Positions 35,683 through 44,795 of a DNA stretch of 64,000 bases are shown here, in pieces. The DNA lies in the NCBI RefSeq assembly GCF_000317045.1, contig NC_019703.1, positions 4,596,934 to 4,660,933 on the forward strand, in the 5' to 3' direction. The translations under genes were made by a program, and so were the position numbers. The stretch comes from Geitlerinema sp. PCC 7407 (GTDB lineage: Bacteria > Cyanobacteriota > Cyanobacteriia > PCC-7407). The notes under the pieces were generated by a model that saw only the letters and a list, made by a program, of their open reading frames with translations, was not told the origin of the DNA and made no database searches. The stretch's first letter is position 1, and each line of letters opens with the position of its first letter.

Positions 35683-35733
35683 GCGCAAGATCTCATTCAA
35701 GAATCTCAATTCTTTTGAGATTAGTGCTTGCGC
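35683..35733. repeat. Nested inverted repeat in the rbcL upstream region
   Basis: Outer arms GCGCAAG (35683-35689) and CTTGCGC (35727-35733) enclose an inner hairpin AATCTCAA-TTCTT-TTGAGATT (35702-35722). Either a cruciform site or part of a small RNA. Confidence 0.6.
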
Positions 35734-36314
35734 GATGCTAAATAATTGCAACTTTTTCTTGGTTTTTTTCGAGATTGGTCAATGTTGCTGTATGGGGTTC
35801 TTGGAATGTTCAAAAAACTCATCAAATGCGTTTTCTAGCAACTTTTTATTGACGCTGGGATTGAGGAGGAGAATCTGCGCTGTAAACGCTATTTATGGGT
35901 GATTTGGTTGTGTTTTTGGAGAATTGGGGGGCAGGATTTACCCAAGGTTGGGGCGATCGCTAATCCTACCAGAGGATGGGGACAAGGTTGAGCGATCGGG
36001 CACAGGATTTGCGGGCATTGCCCCTGGGCGGCGACGGTAGCGGACCGGGAAGAAGGCGGGAAGGAACTCAGGCAGCGGTTTTTGCATCCAGTCGTTGACG
36101 CCACTGCCGACTCGCGGGAAAACTAGGGCAGACCTGCTAGAGTCGGAGGCACCTGGGGCTTGGTGGGGCCAAAAATGCCCAAGCTGGCCTGGGGTAGCTG
36201 TCTGTTTCCTGGGGAGTTTCTGACCAAAGAGTCAGGGCACCGCTAGGGGCGATCGCGGGGTCGAATCGAACGATTGAGATTGAGTCTTGTCTTGGAGTGG
36301 AAGGGAGGAAAACG

Positions 36315-37418
36315 GTGGCTAAGGTTTTTCGCTACGCACGGGCTCTGATGGGGGCGGCCCTTCTTGGTTTGGGTGGATGGGGATTGGCGCTGGGGGAGAT
36401 TGGGCCTCAGGCTGCGATCGCCCAGACCCCCGAACCGGAGGCGGTGGACTATCCTCCCGAGGCGCCGCCGCCCGGAGTTGAGCCTCTGCCGCCGGAGCGC
36501 CGCCGGATGGAGCAGCCCCAAACGGGGGACTATCGCATCAGTGCGCTGCTGCGTGCCTTCAATGGCAACCTCTGGATTGGGTCTTGGGAAGGGGTGGCGC
36601 GCATTGACCCCAATACTGGTCGCACGATTGCCCGCATTAGCCTGCCCAATACGATCATTGGGGCGATCGCCCAAGACAAGGTGGGCCGGATCTGGGTCGG
36701 CACCTACGAGGGCCTGATGCGGGTCGACCCGCGAACCAACGAAATCACCGCCCAGAACTTCTTTTTGCCGTCCAATCGGATTTTGTCGCTTCAGCTAGAC
36801 CAGCGGGGCTACCTGTGGGTCGGCACCGATCGCGGCATCGCCCTGATCAGCCCAGACCAGGGTCTCCTGATGACCACGCTGCGCAAGCTGCCAGGCGTCA
36901 GCGCCAACGCCCTCAGCCTCGATCGCGACGGCCAGCTGTGGGTCGGCACCCTCGAAGGACTGGTCCAGGTCAACAGCGCCAGCGGCTTCGCGATGAAGCG
37001 GATCGCAGAGGTCCCCGGCACCACGGTGCAAACCCTGGCCCTGGGGCCTCGGGGATCCCTGTGGGCCGGCACCCCCGAAGGACTGCTCGAAATTGACTCC
37101 CGCAACGGCCGCATTCTCCGCTCGGTCACCCAGCTGCGCGGCCGCAACGTCAAGTCCATCGCCTTCGATCGAGTCGGCAGCATCTGGGTCGGCACCGACG
37201 GGGGACTGCTGCGGGTCAATCCCTATAACGGCGCGATCGTCGGTGAGGTGTCCAATTTGCCCTCGCGGGAAATTCTGTCAATTTCTCCAGATACGGGCAA
37301 CAAAGTCTGGGTCGGCACCCGCGAGGGGCTCGCCTGGATCAGTACCTCCCAAGACATTGGCCGCGCTAGGCCCTTGGCGGCCTTCAGTCGCGAGGCTGAC
37401 TCATCGATGATGGAATAG
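36315..37418 (+). CDS. Exported seven-bladed propeller protein (Reg_prop type)
   Basis: 367 residues from GTG 36315 with GGGAGG upstream. An N-terminal hydrophobic segment (ALMGAALLGLGGWGLALGE) and cleavage near AIAQTP indicate export. After a proline-rich linker come seven copies of a ~42-residue blade ending in W-[VIA]-G-[ST]-x-x-G (WIGSWEG, WVGTYEG, WVGTDRG, WVGTLEG, WAGTPEG, WVGTDGG, WVGTREG). This is the two-component-regulator propeller repeat, but here without a kinase or TM domain. It is probably a soluble or lumenal binding protein. An alternative start lies at 36297. Confidence 0.88.
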   Translation: MAKVFRYARALMGAALLGLGGWGLALGEIGPQAAIAQTPEPEAVDYPPEAPPPGVEPLPPERRRMEQPQTGDYRISALLRAFNGNLWIGSWEGVARIDPNTGRTIARISLPNTIIGAIAQDKVGRIWVGTYEGLMRVDPRTNEITAQNFFLPSNRILSLQLDQRGYLWVGTDRGIALISPDQGLLMTTLRKLPGVSANALSLDRDGQLWVGTLEGLVQVNSASGFAMKRIAEVPGTTVQTLALGPRGSLWAGTPEGLLEIDSRNGRILRSVTQLRGRNVKSIAFDRVGSIWVGTDGGLLRVNPYNGAIVGEVSNLPSREILSISPDTGNKVWVGTREGLAWISTSQDIGRARPLAAFSREADSSMME

Positions 37419-37438
37419 CCCCTAGGCTCCACCGCAGC

Positions 37439-38029
37439 TCAAAAAGACGAGCCGGGCTGCTGCAAAAACGCGGTCTCCGCAGGCGTAGAGTCGCGGCCCA
37501 AAATGGCGTTGCGGTGGGGAAAGCGGCCAAACTGCTGAATGACGACGTGGTGGCGCTGGGCGTAGTCGATGGCCATCGCGCTGTCGGGATGGTCCGCGAT
37601 CTGGGCAAACAGGGCGATCGAGCGTTCCTGGTCCGCGAGGTCTTCGCTGTGCTCGAAGGGCAAATACACAAACCAGCGCTGCACCGGCAGCAGCAGGCGA
37701 TCAAAGCCCTGCTCCACCGCGTGCTGGGCCACAGCCCGGGCGTGGGCATCGGTGGCAAACATTTGGGGCGTCCCGCGAAACAGATTGCGGGGAAACTGAT
37801 CGAGCAAAATCAGCAGCGCCAGGCAGGTCTGGGGGATCGCCTGCCAGTCGTTGAGGCGGCCCTCAGCGGCCTGCTGATAGTCGGCCAAAAACTGTTCGCG
37901 AATGGCCTCATCAAAGGCTGGATCCTTGATGAACCAGTATTTTTTGGGCTGACCATAGTCTGGATCGTTGGGCCGACCAAACCAAAAGTCCAAGATGGCT
38001 TCAGCGCGGGGGAGCGTCATGGGCAACAT
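37439..38029 (-). CDS. DUF924 family protein
   Basis: 196 residues, full length for the family. The start AEAILDFWFG and the core DQFPRNLFRGTPQMFATDAHARAVAQHAVEQG, FVYLPFEHSEDLADQE and FGRFPHRNAILGR are typical. The family is a helical, TPR-like fold of unknown function found across bacteria and plants. It ends 20 bases after the stop of the convergent propeller gene. Confidence 0.9.
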   Translation of the reverse strand: MLPMTLPRAEAILDFWFGRPNDPDYGQPKKYWFIKDPAFDEAIREQFLADYQQAAEGRLNDWQAIPQTCLALLILLDQFPRNLFRGTPQMFATDAHARAVAQHAVEQGFDRLLLPVQRWFVYLPFEHSEDLADQERSIALFAQIADHPDSAMAIDYAQRHHVVIQQFGRFPHRNAILGRDSTPAETAFLQQPGSSF

Positions 38030-38050
38030 GGGGCTCTAGGCCCCGAGAAG

Positions 38051-38569
38051 CTACATTTCCGTCAGATATTGCTGATATCCAACTTCTTCCAGTTTGGCTT
38101 GTTTTGCTAAAACGGCGTCATTGAGCGATCGCCGGTAGGCCTGGACTTTGACCAGTAGGTCGGGTCGGTCTGCCGCCAAGATTTGCACCGCCAGGAGTCC
38201 CGCGTTGGTGGCGTTGCCGATGGCCACCGTCGCCACCGGAATGCCCGCCGGCATCTGGACAATGGAGTAGAGGGAATCTATCCCTTGGAGTTGGCGGCTC
38301 GATACGGGCACGCCGACCACGGGCAAAGGGGTCAGGGCCGCTACCATTCCTGGCAGATGCGCAGCCCCCCCAGCACCCGCGATAATGACCTTGAGACCCC
38401 GTTCATGGGCCGTTTTGGCGTACTCCACCATGCGCTCGGGGGTGCGGTGGGCGGAGACAATCTCCACCTCACAGGGAACCTCAAATTCTTTGCAGACGGC
38501 GATCGCAGCCTGCATGGTGGGCAAGTCGGAGTCACTGCCCATGATGATGCCAATCAGCGGTTGAGCCAT
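38051..38569 (-). CDS. purE: N5-carboxyaminoimidazole ribonucleotide mutase
   Basis: 172 residues. Class I PurE moves the carboxyl group of N5-CAIR to C4 in purine synthesis. [23 protein letters not shown] (catalytic His) and [16 protein letters not shown] are intact. ATG 38569 (MAQPLIGI) starts the fold. Divergent from nagA over 92 bases. Confidence 0.96.
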   Translation of the reverse strand: MAQPLIGIIMGSDSDLPTMQAAIAVCKEFEVPCEVEIVSAHRTPERMVEYAKTAHERGLKVIIAGAGGAAHLPGMVAALTPLPVVGVPVSSRQLQGIDSLYSIVQMPAGIPVATVAIGNATNAGLLAVQILAADRPDLLVKVQAYRRSLNDAVLAKQAKLEEVGYQQYLTEM

Positions 38570-38661
38570 AGGATTGCTTTTTATTAGATCACGCTCAAAA
38601 TCAAACGCAAATTTGCATACACTAGTCTTGCTTTGGACGGGACGACCCCGACGCGACGCGC

Positions 38662-39942
38662 ATGCCCCAATCATCTTCCCAGACAAACCGTGTGACGCCT
38701 AACTCTGTCAAGACCACCGCGCCCACGTACCTCGTCACCAATGCCCGCGTACCGGGATATGAAGGATTTCACCAAATTTGGATCGATCCCAGCGGGATGA
38801 TCCAGACCATCCAGCCCATGAACCAGGCCCTGAAGCGCCTGCCGCCAGACTCCCTCAAGATTCTGGATATTGCAGGGGACTGGGTGTCCCTCGGCGGCGT
38901 CGACGGGCAGATCAATGGCGCGCTGGGATTGGCTTTTCCGGATGTCACGGAGCGCGATTTTGATCGGCTTTCTGAGATTTGCCAGTTTCTGTGGCAGCAG
39001 GGTCTTGATGGCTTTTTGCCGACGATTGTGACGACGTCAGGGGAAAAAATTCGCCGGTCTCTCGATGCGATCGCTGCTTTTCGCGATCGCCCCCAGCCCA
39101 GCCGCAGCGCCCGGATTCTGGGCGTCCACCTCGAAGGGCCGTTTCTGCATCCCGCCAAGCGGGGAGCCCATCCCCAGGAGCACCTGCAGCCCCTCACCCT
39201 CGACACTGTCCAAGCAGTCCTCGGTCCCCACAGCTCTCTGGTGCGCGTGATGACCCTCGCCCCCGAGCTGGACCCCACCCACACCGTCATTCCCTACCTG
39301 CGCGCCCAGGGCATCGTCGTCAGCCTCGGCCACTCCCAAGCTACCGCCCAGGAAGCCAACGCCGCCTTTGAGCAAGGCGCGTCCATGGTGACCCACGCCT
39401 TCAACGCCATGCCCAGCCTGCACCACCGAGAACCGGGCCTGCTGGGCGCAGCGCTGCTGCGATCGGGCATTCACTGCGGCCTGATCGCCGATGGTCAGCA
39501 CATCACGCCCGCCATGGTCGACCTCTTGGTCCGCCTCAGTCGCGGCAACCTCAGCGGTCAGTCCATCGAAGACGGCCTGTTCCTAGTTAGCGATGCCCTC
39601 GCTCCCCTGGGGCTCCCCGACGGCACCTATCCCTGGGACAGCCGCCAAATCACCGTTACCCACGGGACCGCTCGCCTCGACGACGGCACCCTCGCTGGCA
39701 CCACCTTGCCCCTCCTGGAAGGGGTGAAAAACCTGGTGCGCTGGGGAGTCTGCTCCCCGGGGGAGGCGATCGCCCTAGCCACCACCGCGCCGCGCCGCGC
39801 CCTGCGCCCCGCCAGCACCCCCTCGGGCAAAGGCAGCCGCGCCTACAACCCCTATCTCGACAAATCCGCCAGCCTGCTGCGCTGGAAACTCGACAGCACC
39901 ACCCAGGAGCTCACCTGGCAGCGTCTGCTGCCGCGCCCCTAA
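38662..39942 (+). CDS. nagA: N-acetylglucosamine-6-phosphate deacetylase
   Basis: 426 residues. The metal-dependent amidohydrolase removes acetyl from GlcNAc-6-phosphate, feeding amino sugar recycling. [27 protein letters not shown] (metal Glu), [31 protein letters not shown] (metal His) and [13 protein letters not shown] (catalytic Asp) are present. The N-terminal ~25 residues are variable. nagB was not found here. Confidence 0.94.
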   Translation: MPQSSSQTNRVTPNSVKTTAPTYLVTNARVPGYEGFHQIWIDPSGMIQTIQPMNQALKRLPPDSLKILDIAGDWVSLGGVDGQINGALGLAFPDVTERDFDRLSEICQFLWQQGLDGFLPTIVTTSGEKIRRSLDAIAAFRDRPQPSRSARILGVHLEGPFLHPAKRGAHPQEHLQPLTLDTVQAVLGPHSSLVRVMTLAPELDPTHTVIPYLRAQGIVVSLGHSQATAQEANAAFEQGASMVTHAFNAMPSLHHREPGLLGAALLRSGIHCGLIADGQHITPAMVDLLVRLSRGNLSGQSIEDGLFLVSDALAPLGLPDGTYPWDSRQITVTHGTARLDDGTLAGTTLPLLEGVKNLVRWGVCSPGEAIALATTAPRRALRPASTPSGKGSRAYNPYLDKSASLLRWKLDSTTQELTWQRLLPRP

Positions 39943-40042
39943 ATCCCCGACCGCGCCGCGCCCTTGCCCCCCCGACCCTCCTCGGGGCATAGTATTTAGC
40001 GTTCATGATGCTTTTTTTGGCCCATCCACCACAAACCCCGAT

Positions 40043-40732
40043 ATGAACGCAACCGACGACAAAACCGTTGTCCGCGAATACTTTAATGCCGTTGGCTTCG
40101 ATCGCTGGCGGCGGATCTACGGCCAAACCGACGACATCAACAAAGTCCAGCTCGACATTCGCACCGGCCACCAGGAAACCGTTGACACGCTGCTAGGCTG
40201 GCTCAAAGCCGACGGCGGTCTGGAAGGGCTCACCGTTTGCGATGCGGGCTGCGGCGTTGGCAGTCTCAGCATTCCCCTAGGCGCGGCGGGTGCCAAGGTC
40301 TACGCCACCGACATTTCCGAGAAAATGGTGGGCGAAGCCAAAGAGCGCGCTCAGGCAGAGCTGGGCGCTTCTAACAGCATCACCTTCGAGGTGAAGGACC
40401 TCGAGAACCTCAGCGGCAAGTACCACACGGTCGTGTGCCTGGACGTGATCATTCACTATCCCCAGGAGCAAGCGGCGCAAATGATTGCCCACCTGAGCTC
40501 TCTGGCTGAGTCGCGCTTGGTGGTCAGCTTTGCGCCCAAGAACCTCTTTTACAGCGCCCTCAAGCAGATCGGGAATCTATTCCGAGGCCCCAGCAAGGCC
40601 ACTCGCGCCTACCTGCACAGCGAAGCGGAAGTGGTCAAAACCCTCAAAAGCCTGGGCTGGGAAGTGAAGCGACGCAACCAAGTCAGCACTCGCTTTTACT
40701 TCTCTTGTATGCTGGAGGCAACTCGCGCCTAG
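40043..40732 (+). CDS. chlM: Magnesium protoporphyrin IX methyltransferase
   Basis: 229 residues. ChlM methylates the propionate of Mg-protoporphyrin IX with SAM, the step before the cyclase in chlorophyll synthesis. SAM motif I is VCDAGCGVGSLSIPLG, and VREYFNAVGFDRWRRIYG is the family N-terminus. EVKDLENLSGKYHTVVCLDVIIHYP and FAPKNLFYSALKQIG follow. Complete length. Confidence 0.96.
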   Translation: MNATDDKTVVREYFNAVGFDRWRRIYGQTDDINKVQLDIRTGHQETVDTLLGWLKADGGLEGLTVCDAGCGVGSLSIPLGAAGAKVYATDISEKMVGEAKERAQAELGASNSITFEVKDLENLSGKYHTVVCLDVIIHYPQEQAAQMIAHLSSLAESRLVVSFAPKNLFYSALKQIGNLFRGPSKATRAYLHSEAEVVKTLKSLGWEVKRRNQVSTRFYFSCMLEATRA

Positions 40733-40775
40733 CGATAAAATCGTTGCAATCTTTACCCCAGCAATCACAGAGACG

Positions 40776-41288
40776 ATGAGCCGCCGCAAGACGATCGTCA
40801 CGACAGGACTTCTCGTGGGAGGGGGCTTGAGCCTTTTGTTTGGGCTGATGGCCCTAATTTGGTATGTGACCCTACCCCTCGAGAAGGGGGGCAAACCGAT
40901 TACGCGAACAGACAGTGCTCTGATCGGGGCGCGGGTGTCTCTGCCGTTTTGGCTTCTGGGCATCCCGAGTACGGGGGCGGGGGCGTGGCTGCTCTACACC
41001 CAGCGCCGCCAGCAGGTCCAGGCTCAGCGCGATCGCTTACAGGCGGCTTTCCAAACCCTGTTGGCCAGCCAAGGGGGAAAAATCAGCGTGCGGGGCCTGG
41101 CCCAAGAAGCCCGGTGCTCAGCCTTTTGGGCCAATGACTTTTTGGTGAGTAAAGCCCAGGAACTCAATGGTCAGCGGCTGCCAGTCGCTAAGCCTGAAGC
41201 AGCTTCCGACGCGCCTTCAGCCGATCCAGCCTCTCCGACAGCCTCTCCCAACGACAGTCCGTCCTACCTTTTTCCAAATAGCCAGTAG
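40776..41288 (+). CDS. Membrane protein with small cytoplasmic helical domain
   Basis: 170 residues, no named family. Two TM helices (~8-30 and ~52-72) are followed by a helical domain (RDRLQAAFQTLLASQGGKISVRGLAQEARCSAFWANDFLVSKAQEL) resembling a winged-helix unit, and a Ser/Pro/Ala-rich tail. The next gene, 12 bases downstream, is a clear paralogue with the same TM pair and helical domain. Together they look like a duplicated pair in one transcript. Confidence 0.78.
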   Translation: MSRRKTIVTTGLLVGGGLSLLFGLMALIWYVTLPLEKGGKPITRTDSALIGARVSLPFWLLGIPSTGAGAWLLYTQRRQQVQAQRDRLQAAFQTLLASQGGKISVRGLAQEARCSAFWANDFLVSKAQELNGQRLPVAKPEAASDAPSADPASPTASPNDSPSYLFPNSQ

Positions 41289-41300
41289 GCAGGAGGCCCC

Positions 41301-41981
41301 GTGAGATTTCTTCGCAAAACTGCGGCGGGGTTTTTGTTGACGTTTGGATTTTTGCTGCTGCTGGTGCCAGCGGTGGTTTTGCCCGATCGCGAGGCGACCC
41401 AAGACGACCGAGATGGGGCTTGGGGCTGTTTGGCCATGGGGATTCCGGTGACGGCGTGGGGCGGCTGGATCGTGTGGGGCCTCTACAGCGACCGTCGCAA
41501 GGCCAGACTGAAGCAGGTTCAGGATGCGTTTTATCGGCTGGTGCGCCAGCACCATGGCCGGGTAACGGTGCTGAACTTTGCCATGGAGGCGGAGCTGCCG
41601 GGGGAAGAGGCTAAGGCTTTTTTGGATGCGCGATCGCGCGAATTTGGCGTCACCTTTGATGTGATGGAGGACGGGGGAATTGTCTATCAGTTTCCCGTGA
41701 TTGGGCTGGAGGAGCCCCCGGTGATGGCCGCAGCCGAGCCCGCAGCCGTGCTGGCTGGGGGCGATCGCGTGGATGTGGTGCTGCTGGACTTCCCGCCTAA
41801 CCAAAAAATTCCCTTGATCAAGGTGTTGCGCGAGATGACGGGCCTGAGCCTCGCAGCGACCAAGGACATGACCGATCAAGTCCCTAGCGTGATCGGCAGC
41901 AATGTGGAGCAGGCAGTGGCCCGCCAGTGGCAGCAGCGCCTGAGCGCCGTGGGAGCGACAGTGCAGCTGCGATCGCGCTAG
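41301..41981 (+). CDS. Membrane protein with C-terminal bL12-like domain
   Basis: 226 residues from GTG 41301, preceded by AGGAGG. Two TM helices (~8-25, ~40-60), then the same helical domain as the previous gene (VQDAFYRLVRQHHGRVTVLNFAMEAELPGEEAKAFLD). The last ~75 residues match the ribosomal bL12 (L7/L12) C-terminal domain: VDVVLLDFPPNQKIPLIKVLREMTGLSLAATKDM, ending in QQRLSAVGATVQLRSR, where bL12 has KKLEEAGAKVELK. No ribosomal N-terminal domain is present. Its partner is unknown. It follows its paralogue within 12 bases. Confidence 0.85.
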   Translation: MRFLRKTAAGFLLTFGFLLLLVPAVVLPDREATQDDRDGAWGCLAMGIPVTAWGGWIVWGLYSDRRKARLKQVQDAFYRLVRQHHGRVTVLNFAMEAELPGEEAKAFLDARSREFGVTFDVMEDGGIVYQFPVIGLEEPPVMAAAEPAAVLAGGDRVDVVLLDFPPNQKIPLIKVLREMTGLSLAATKDMTDQVPSVIGSNVEQAVARQWQQRLSAVGATVQLRSR

Positions 41982-42063
41982 CTGCGGCGCAGGGGGCGAT
42001 CGCCGTCCCCCGGAGCTGGAGCGGGTTTTGATATTCTGACAAAGGCCTATCTCCTCAAAATCT

Positions 42064-42861
42064 ATGGCGGTCACCGTTCGACAATTGATGCAGCGTAAAC
42101 AGCAGTCCCAGCCCATCGTGGCGGCGACGGCCTGGGACTACGCGTTTGCCAATCTGATGGACGAGTCCGGGGTGGATTTGGTGCTGGTGGGGGATTCTCT
42201 GGCCATGGTGGCGCTGGGCTACTCGACGACGCTGCCCATCACGCTGGAGGAGATGCTGCACCACGCCAAGGCGGTGCGCCGGGGGGTCAAACAGGCGCTG
42301 GTGGTGTGTGATTTGCCGTTTCTGAGCTACCAGGAGAGCTTGTCCCAGGCGATCCACTCGGCGGGTCGAGTCCTCAAGGAGTCGGGCGCGGAGGCGGTGA
42401 AGGTGGAGGGCGGCTATCCGGCGATCGCCGAGACGGTCGCTCGACTGGTCCAGGTGGGCATTCCAGTGCTGGGGCACGTGGGGCTGACGCCGCAGTCCGT
42501 GCACCAGCTGGGCTACCGCCAGCAGGGCAAGACCGACGATGGGGGCGAAAAGGTTTTGCAGGAGGCGATCGCCCTGGAGCAGGCAGGGGCCTTTGCGGTG
42601 GTGCTAGAGCACATTCCAGCCGAGCTGGGCCGCCGAATTACCGAAACCCTCAGCATTCCGACCATTGGCATCGGTGCCGGTCCCCACTGCGATGGCCAGG
42701 TGCTGGTGACGGCGGATTTGCTGGGGCTAAGCGATCGCCAGCCGCCCTTTGCCCGGGTATACGCCAACCTGCGCCAAACCATTACTCAGGCGATCGCTCA
42801 GTACGCCCAGGAGGTACGGACTCGCCAGTTTCCCCCAGAGAGGGCGGACTCGGGGCGCTGA
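42064..42861 (+). CDS. panB: 3-methyl-2-oxobutanoate hydroxymethyltransferase
   Basis: 265 residues. PanB forms ketopantoate for coenzyme A synthesis. [52 protein letters not shown] and [15 protein letters not shown] are the standard metal- and substrate-site segments. Its last ~80 bases overlap the 3' end of the convergent HTH gene. Confidence 0.96.
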   Translation: MAVTVRQLMQRKQQSQPIVAATAWDYAFANLMDESGVDLVLVGDSLAMVALGYSTTLPITLEEMLHHAKAVRRGVKQALVVCDLPFLSYQESLSQAIHSAGRVLKESGAEAVKVEGGYPAIAETVARLVQVGIPVLGHVGLTPQSVHQLGYRQQGKTDDGGEKVLQEAIALEQAGAFAVVLEHIPAELGRRITETLSIPTIGIGAGPHCDGQVLVTADLLGLSDRQPPFARVYANLRQTITQAIAQYAQEVRTRQFPPERADSGR

Positions 42862-43210
42862 GGGAGCCTTGCTGGGCGGCCAAAGCGGCGATCGCCCCTT
42901 CCAGGGCCGCCAGCTGCGCCCGCATGTGGCCCACGTCCTGGGTCAGCTGGCTGACCTGCGCTTCGAGGGTTTTGAGGCTGGCATCGGAGCGCGGGATTTC
43001 CCAAACCGACAGGTTGAGGGCTGAGAGAATTTTTTGCACGGTGGCAAAGCTGGGGTCGTAGTCCGGGTCATTGAGGATGCGGCTGATCTGCTGGGTATAG
43101 CCAAAATCGCTGCCTCCGTGCACCTCGGCGATCCGGGCTGAGACCTTGCGCACGCTGAGCTGCTGAGCGTGCATCAGCGTTCGAATCAGTTCCACTACAC
43201 CCTCTTGCAT
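42782..43210 (-). CDS. Helix-turn-helix (XRE-like) protein with coiled coil
   Basis: 142 residues from [17 protein letters not shown]. Residues ~5-75 are an XRE-type HTH domain ([47 protein letters not shown]). A coiled coil follows ([36 protein letters not shown]), then a low-complexity tail. The gene may regulate its own upstream DUF2808/T2SF neighbours, which lie on the same strand. The 3' 80 bases overlap panB. Confidence 0.85.
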   Translation of the reverse strand: MQEGVVELIRTLMHAQQLSVRKVSARIAEVHGGSDFGYTQQISRILNDPDYDPSFATVQKILSALNLSVWEIPRSDASLKTLEAQVSQLTQDVGHMRAQLAALEGAIAALAAQQGSLSAPSPPSLGETGESVPPGRTERSPE

Positions 43211-43295
43211 CCTGCCCGATCCTTGTAAGCCCTCACGGTTTGCGCGTTTCCCACTGTGACACACTCTCGGCCCGATGCTGAGCCCGGTCGGTCGC

Positions 43296-44207
43296 CTAGG
43301 TGCCCAGCAGACCGATCAGCGTGCGCAAAAGCTGCACAGCGGCGATCGCCACGAGCAAGCCCAGGACGACCATATTTCCCAAACGCAAATAGATCTGGAG
43401 CTGGCGCGATCGCTGCTCGGCCTGTTCGCGCACGTACTGACGAATGTGTTCCAGGGCCGGAGCCAGATCTCCCGTTTCTTCGCCGCTGATCAGGATCTGG
43501 CGCGCAACAGCAGGCAGGGCGATCGCCTGACTCAGGGGCAAACCCAGCTGCACCTGGCTCTGGGCGAGCCGCCAGGGTCGGCGCAGGGCGGGCGGCGTGT
43601 AGCGGCTGAGCAGATCGAGGGAAGCCACCACCGATAGGCCCGCTTGCAGCGGGATCGCCAAGGCCGCCAGCTGCTCCACCGTTTCTCGATCCGTAGGCCC
43701 GCGCGGGTGCCACGAGACCTGCCCCGTCGCCATCCCCCACACCAGCAGCGACCCCGCCAGCGCCAAGAACCACAGGTCCAGCCGCACCGCCGCTGACAGG
43801 CCTCCGATGGCCAAGGCGATCGCCCCCAGCAGCGACAGCCACATCAGCCCAAGGGAGCGCCCCATCTCCCGCTGACGGCGGCGCTGGCGGCGCTCCTGCT
43901 CCGCATCCGCCGCCAGCACTGGGAAAAATTCGGGGAGGGTGCCGCTGGCCTCAGCCGCCGCCAGCAGGGCGAGCGCCCACGGCGTCCAGTAGCGGCGGGT
44001 GCGCGGATGGCCCGCCATCGCGTCGGTCAAGTCTTGGCCCTGCCGGAGGCGCGCCGCCACCTCTCGGCAATAGGTTTGCCAGTCGCGCTTTCCCTTGGCG
44101 CTGGACATCGCCAACGCCTGAGCCAGGGTGCACCCCGAAGCAAGCAGCGACCCCATCTGTTCCAAACTGGCAATGACACCAGGGCGATCGCCCACTAAGA
44201 TTTGCAC
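43296..44207 (-). CDS. Type II secretion system F-like protein (PilC/GspF family)
   Basis: 303 residues, shorter than PilC (~400). It shows the two T2SF halves: MGSLLASGCTLAQALAMSS ... AAEASGTLPEFF, and LAALAIPLQAGLSVVASLDLLSRY ... ISGEETGDLAPALEHI. A TM segment follows each half (~120-145 and ~275-295), plus one more in the middle. GspF/PilC is the inner-membrane platform that engages the assembly ATPase. No pilus ATPase or pilin gene is near, so this is an orphan platform protein. It starts three bases after the DUF2808 gene. Confidence 0.85.
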   Translation of the reverse strand: MQILVGDRPGVIASLEQMGSLLASGCTLAQALAMSSAKGKRDWQTYCREVAARLRQGQDLTDAMAGHPRTRRYWTPWALALLAAAEASGTLPEFFPVLAADAEQERRQRRRQREMGRSLGLMWLSLLGAIALAIGGLSAAVRLDLWFLALAGSLLVWGMATGQVSWHPRGPTDRETVEQLAALAIPLQAGLSVVASLDLLSRYTPPALRRPWRLAQSQVQLGLPLSQAIALPAVARQILISGEETGDLAPALEHIRQYVREQAEQRSRQLQIYLRLGNMVVLGLLVAIAAVQLLRTLIGLLGT

Positions 44208-44210
44208 GCT

Positions 44211-44795
44211 CTAGTACCAGGGATATCCCCGCCAAAGATACAGGTCGCTGCCCCCATAGAAGTGTAGCCGTCCATAGCCGAGAAATTGGCTCTGGGGATT
44301 GTCCCCCGCCGGGACCGCCGTCACGCCAAACAGATACACGCCGTCATAGCGGGGGTTTCGCACCGGCCGCAGCCCCAGGGTCACCGTCCGTCCAGGCTCC
44401 ACCGGCGGGTCAAAGGTCACCGTCACCCGGCGTTGGGAAAGATCCTGGGTCACCTCGCCCACCGCAATCAGGCGCTGGCGATCGCCCCCCTCATAGGCAA
44501 AGGTTTCTCCCAGGCGATAGCGCAGCGTATCTACTCCCTCCCGCTGCTCCAGCATCAGCTGGCCGAGGGGCTCATCGGCGTTTTCGGGCACCGCCACCGT
44601 GAAATAGTAGGTTGCGCTCCAGGCGCTGGCCTCGTTGCGGGTGGTCGTGGCGCTCACCAAGCTCGGGGGCTGCACAAAGTGAACCTTGCCGTCGCGCAGC
44701 CGCACCGCCAGCGCCCCCGGAACCACCGTGCTCCCCAGCCCCAAACCCAGGGCGATCGCCCAGCTCCACCGTTGTTGTTTGTTGGGTCGCAGCAT
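44211..44795 (-). CDS. DUF2808 domain exported protein
   Basis: 194 residues from MLRPNKQQRWSWAIALGLGLG. Signal peptide ends near GALAVRL. The mature domain (VHFVQPPSLVSATTT, RNEASAWSATYYFTVAVPENADEPL, FDPPVEPGRTVTLGLRPVRNPRYDGVYLFGVTA) is the DUF2808 pattern, a family found almost only in cyanobacteria, of unknown function and predicted beta-rich. It is the first gene of a likely operon with the T2SF-like protein and the HTH gene. Confidence 0.88.
   Translation of the reverse strand: MLRPNKQQRWSWAIALGLGLGSTVVPGALAVRLRDGKVHFVQPPSLVSATTTRNEASAWSATYYFTVAVPENADEPLGQLMLEQREGVDTLRYRLGETFAYEGGDRQRLIAVGEVTQDLSQRRVTVTFDPPVEPGRTVTLGLRPVRNPRYDGVYLFGVTAVPAGDNPQSQFLGYGRLHFYGGSDLYLWRGYPWY

Larger units (their letters stand above)
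35265..36314. other. Long intergenic region upstream of rbcL
   Basis: About 1 kb between divergent rbcL and the propeller gene, much more AT-rich than the surroundings from 35400 to 35920. It holds a 13-bp palindrome near the rbcL start, paired 14-bp direct repeats, and a nested inverted repeat, listed separately. No credible protein gene or known RNA was recognised. The half close to the propeller gene (35930-36300) returns to normal composition. Confidence 0.6.
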
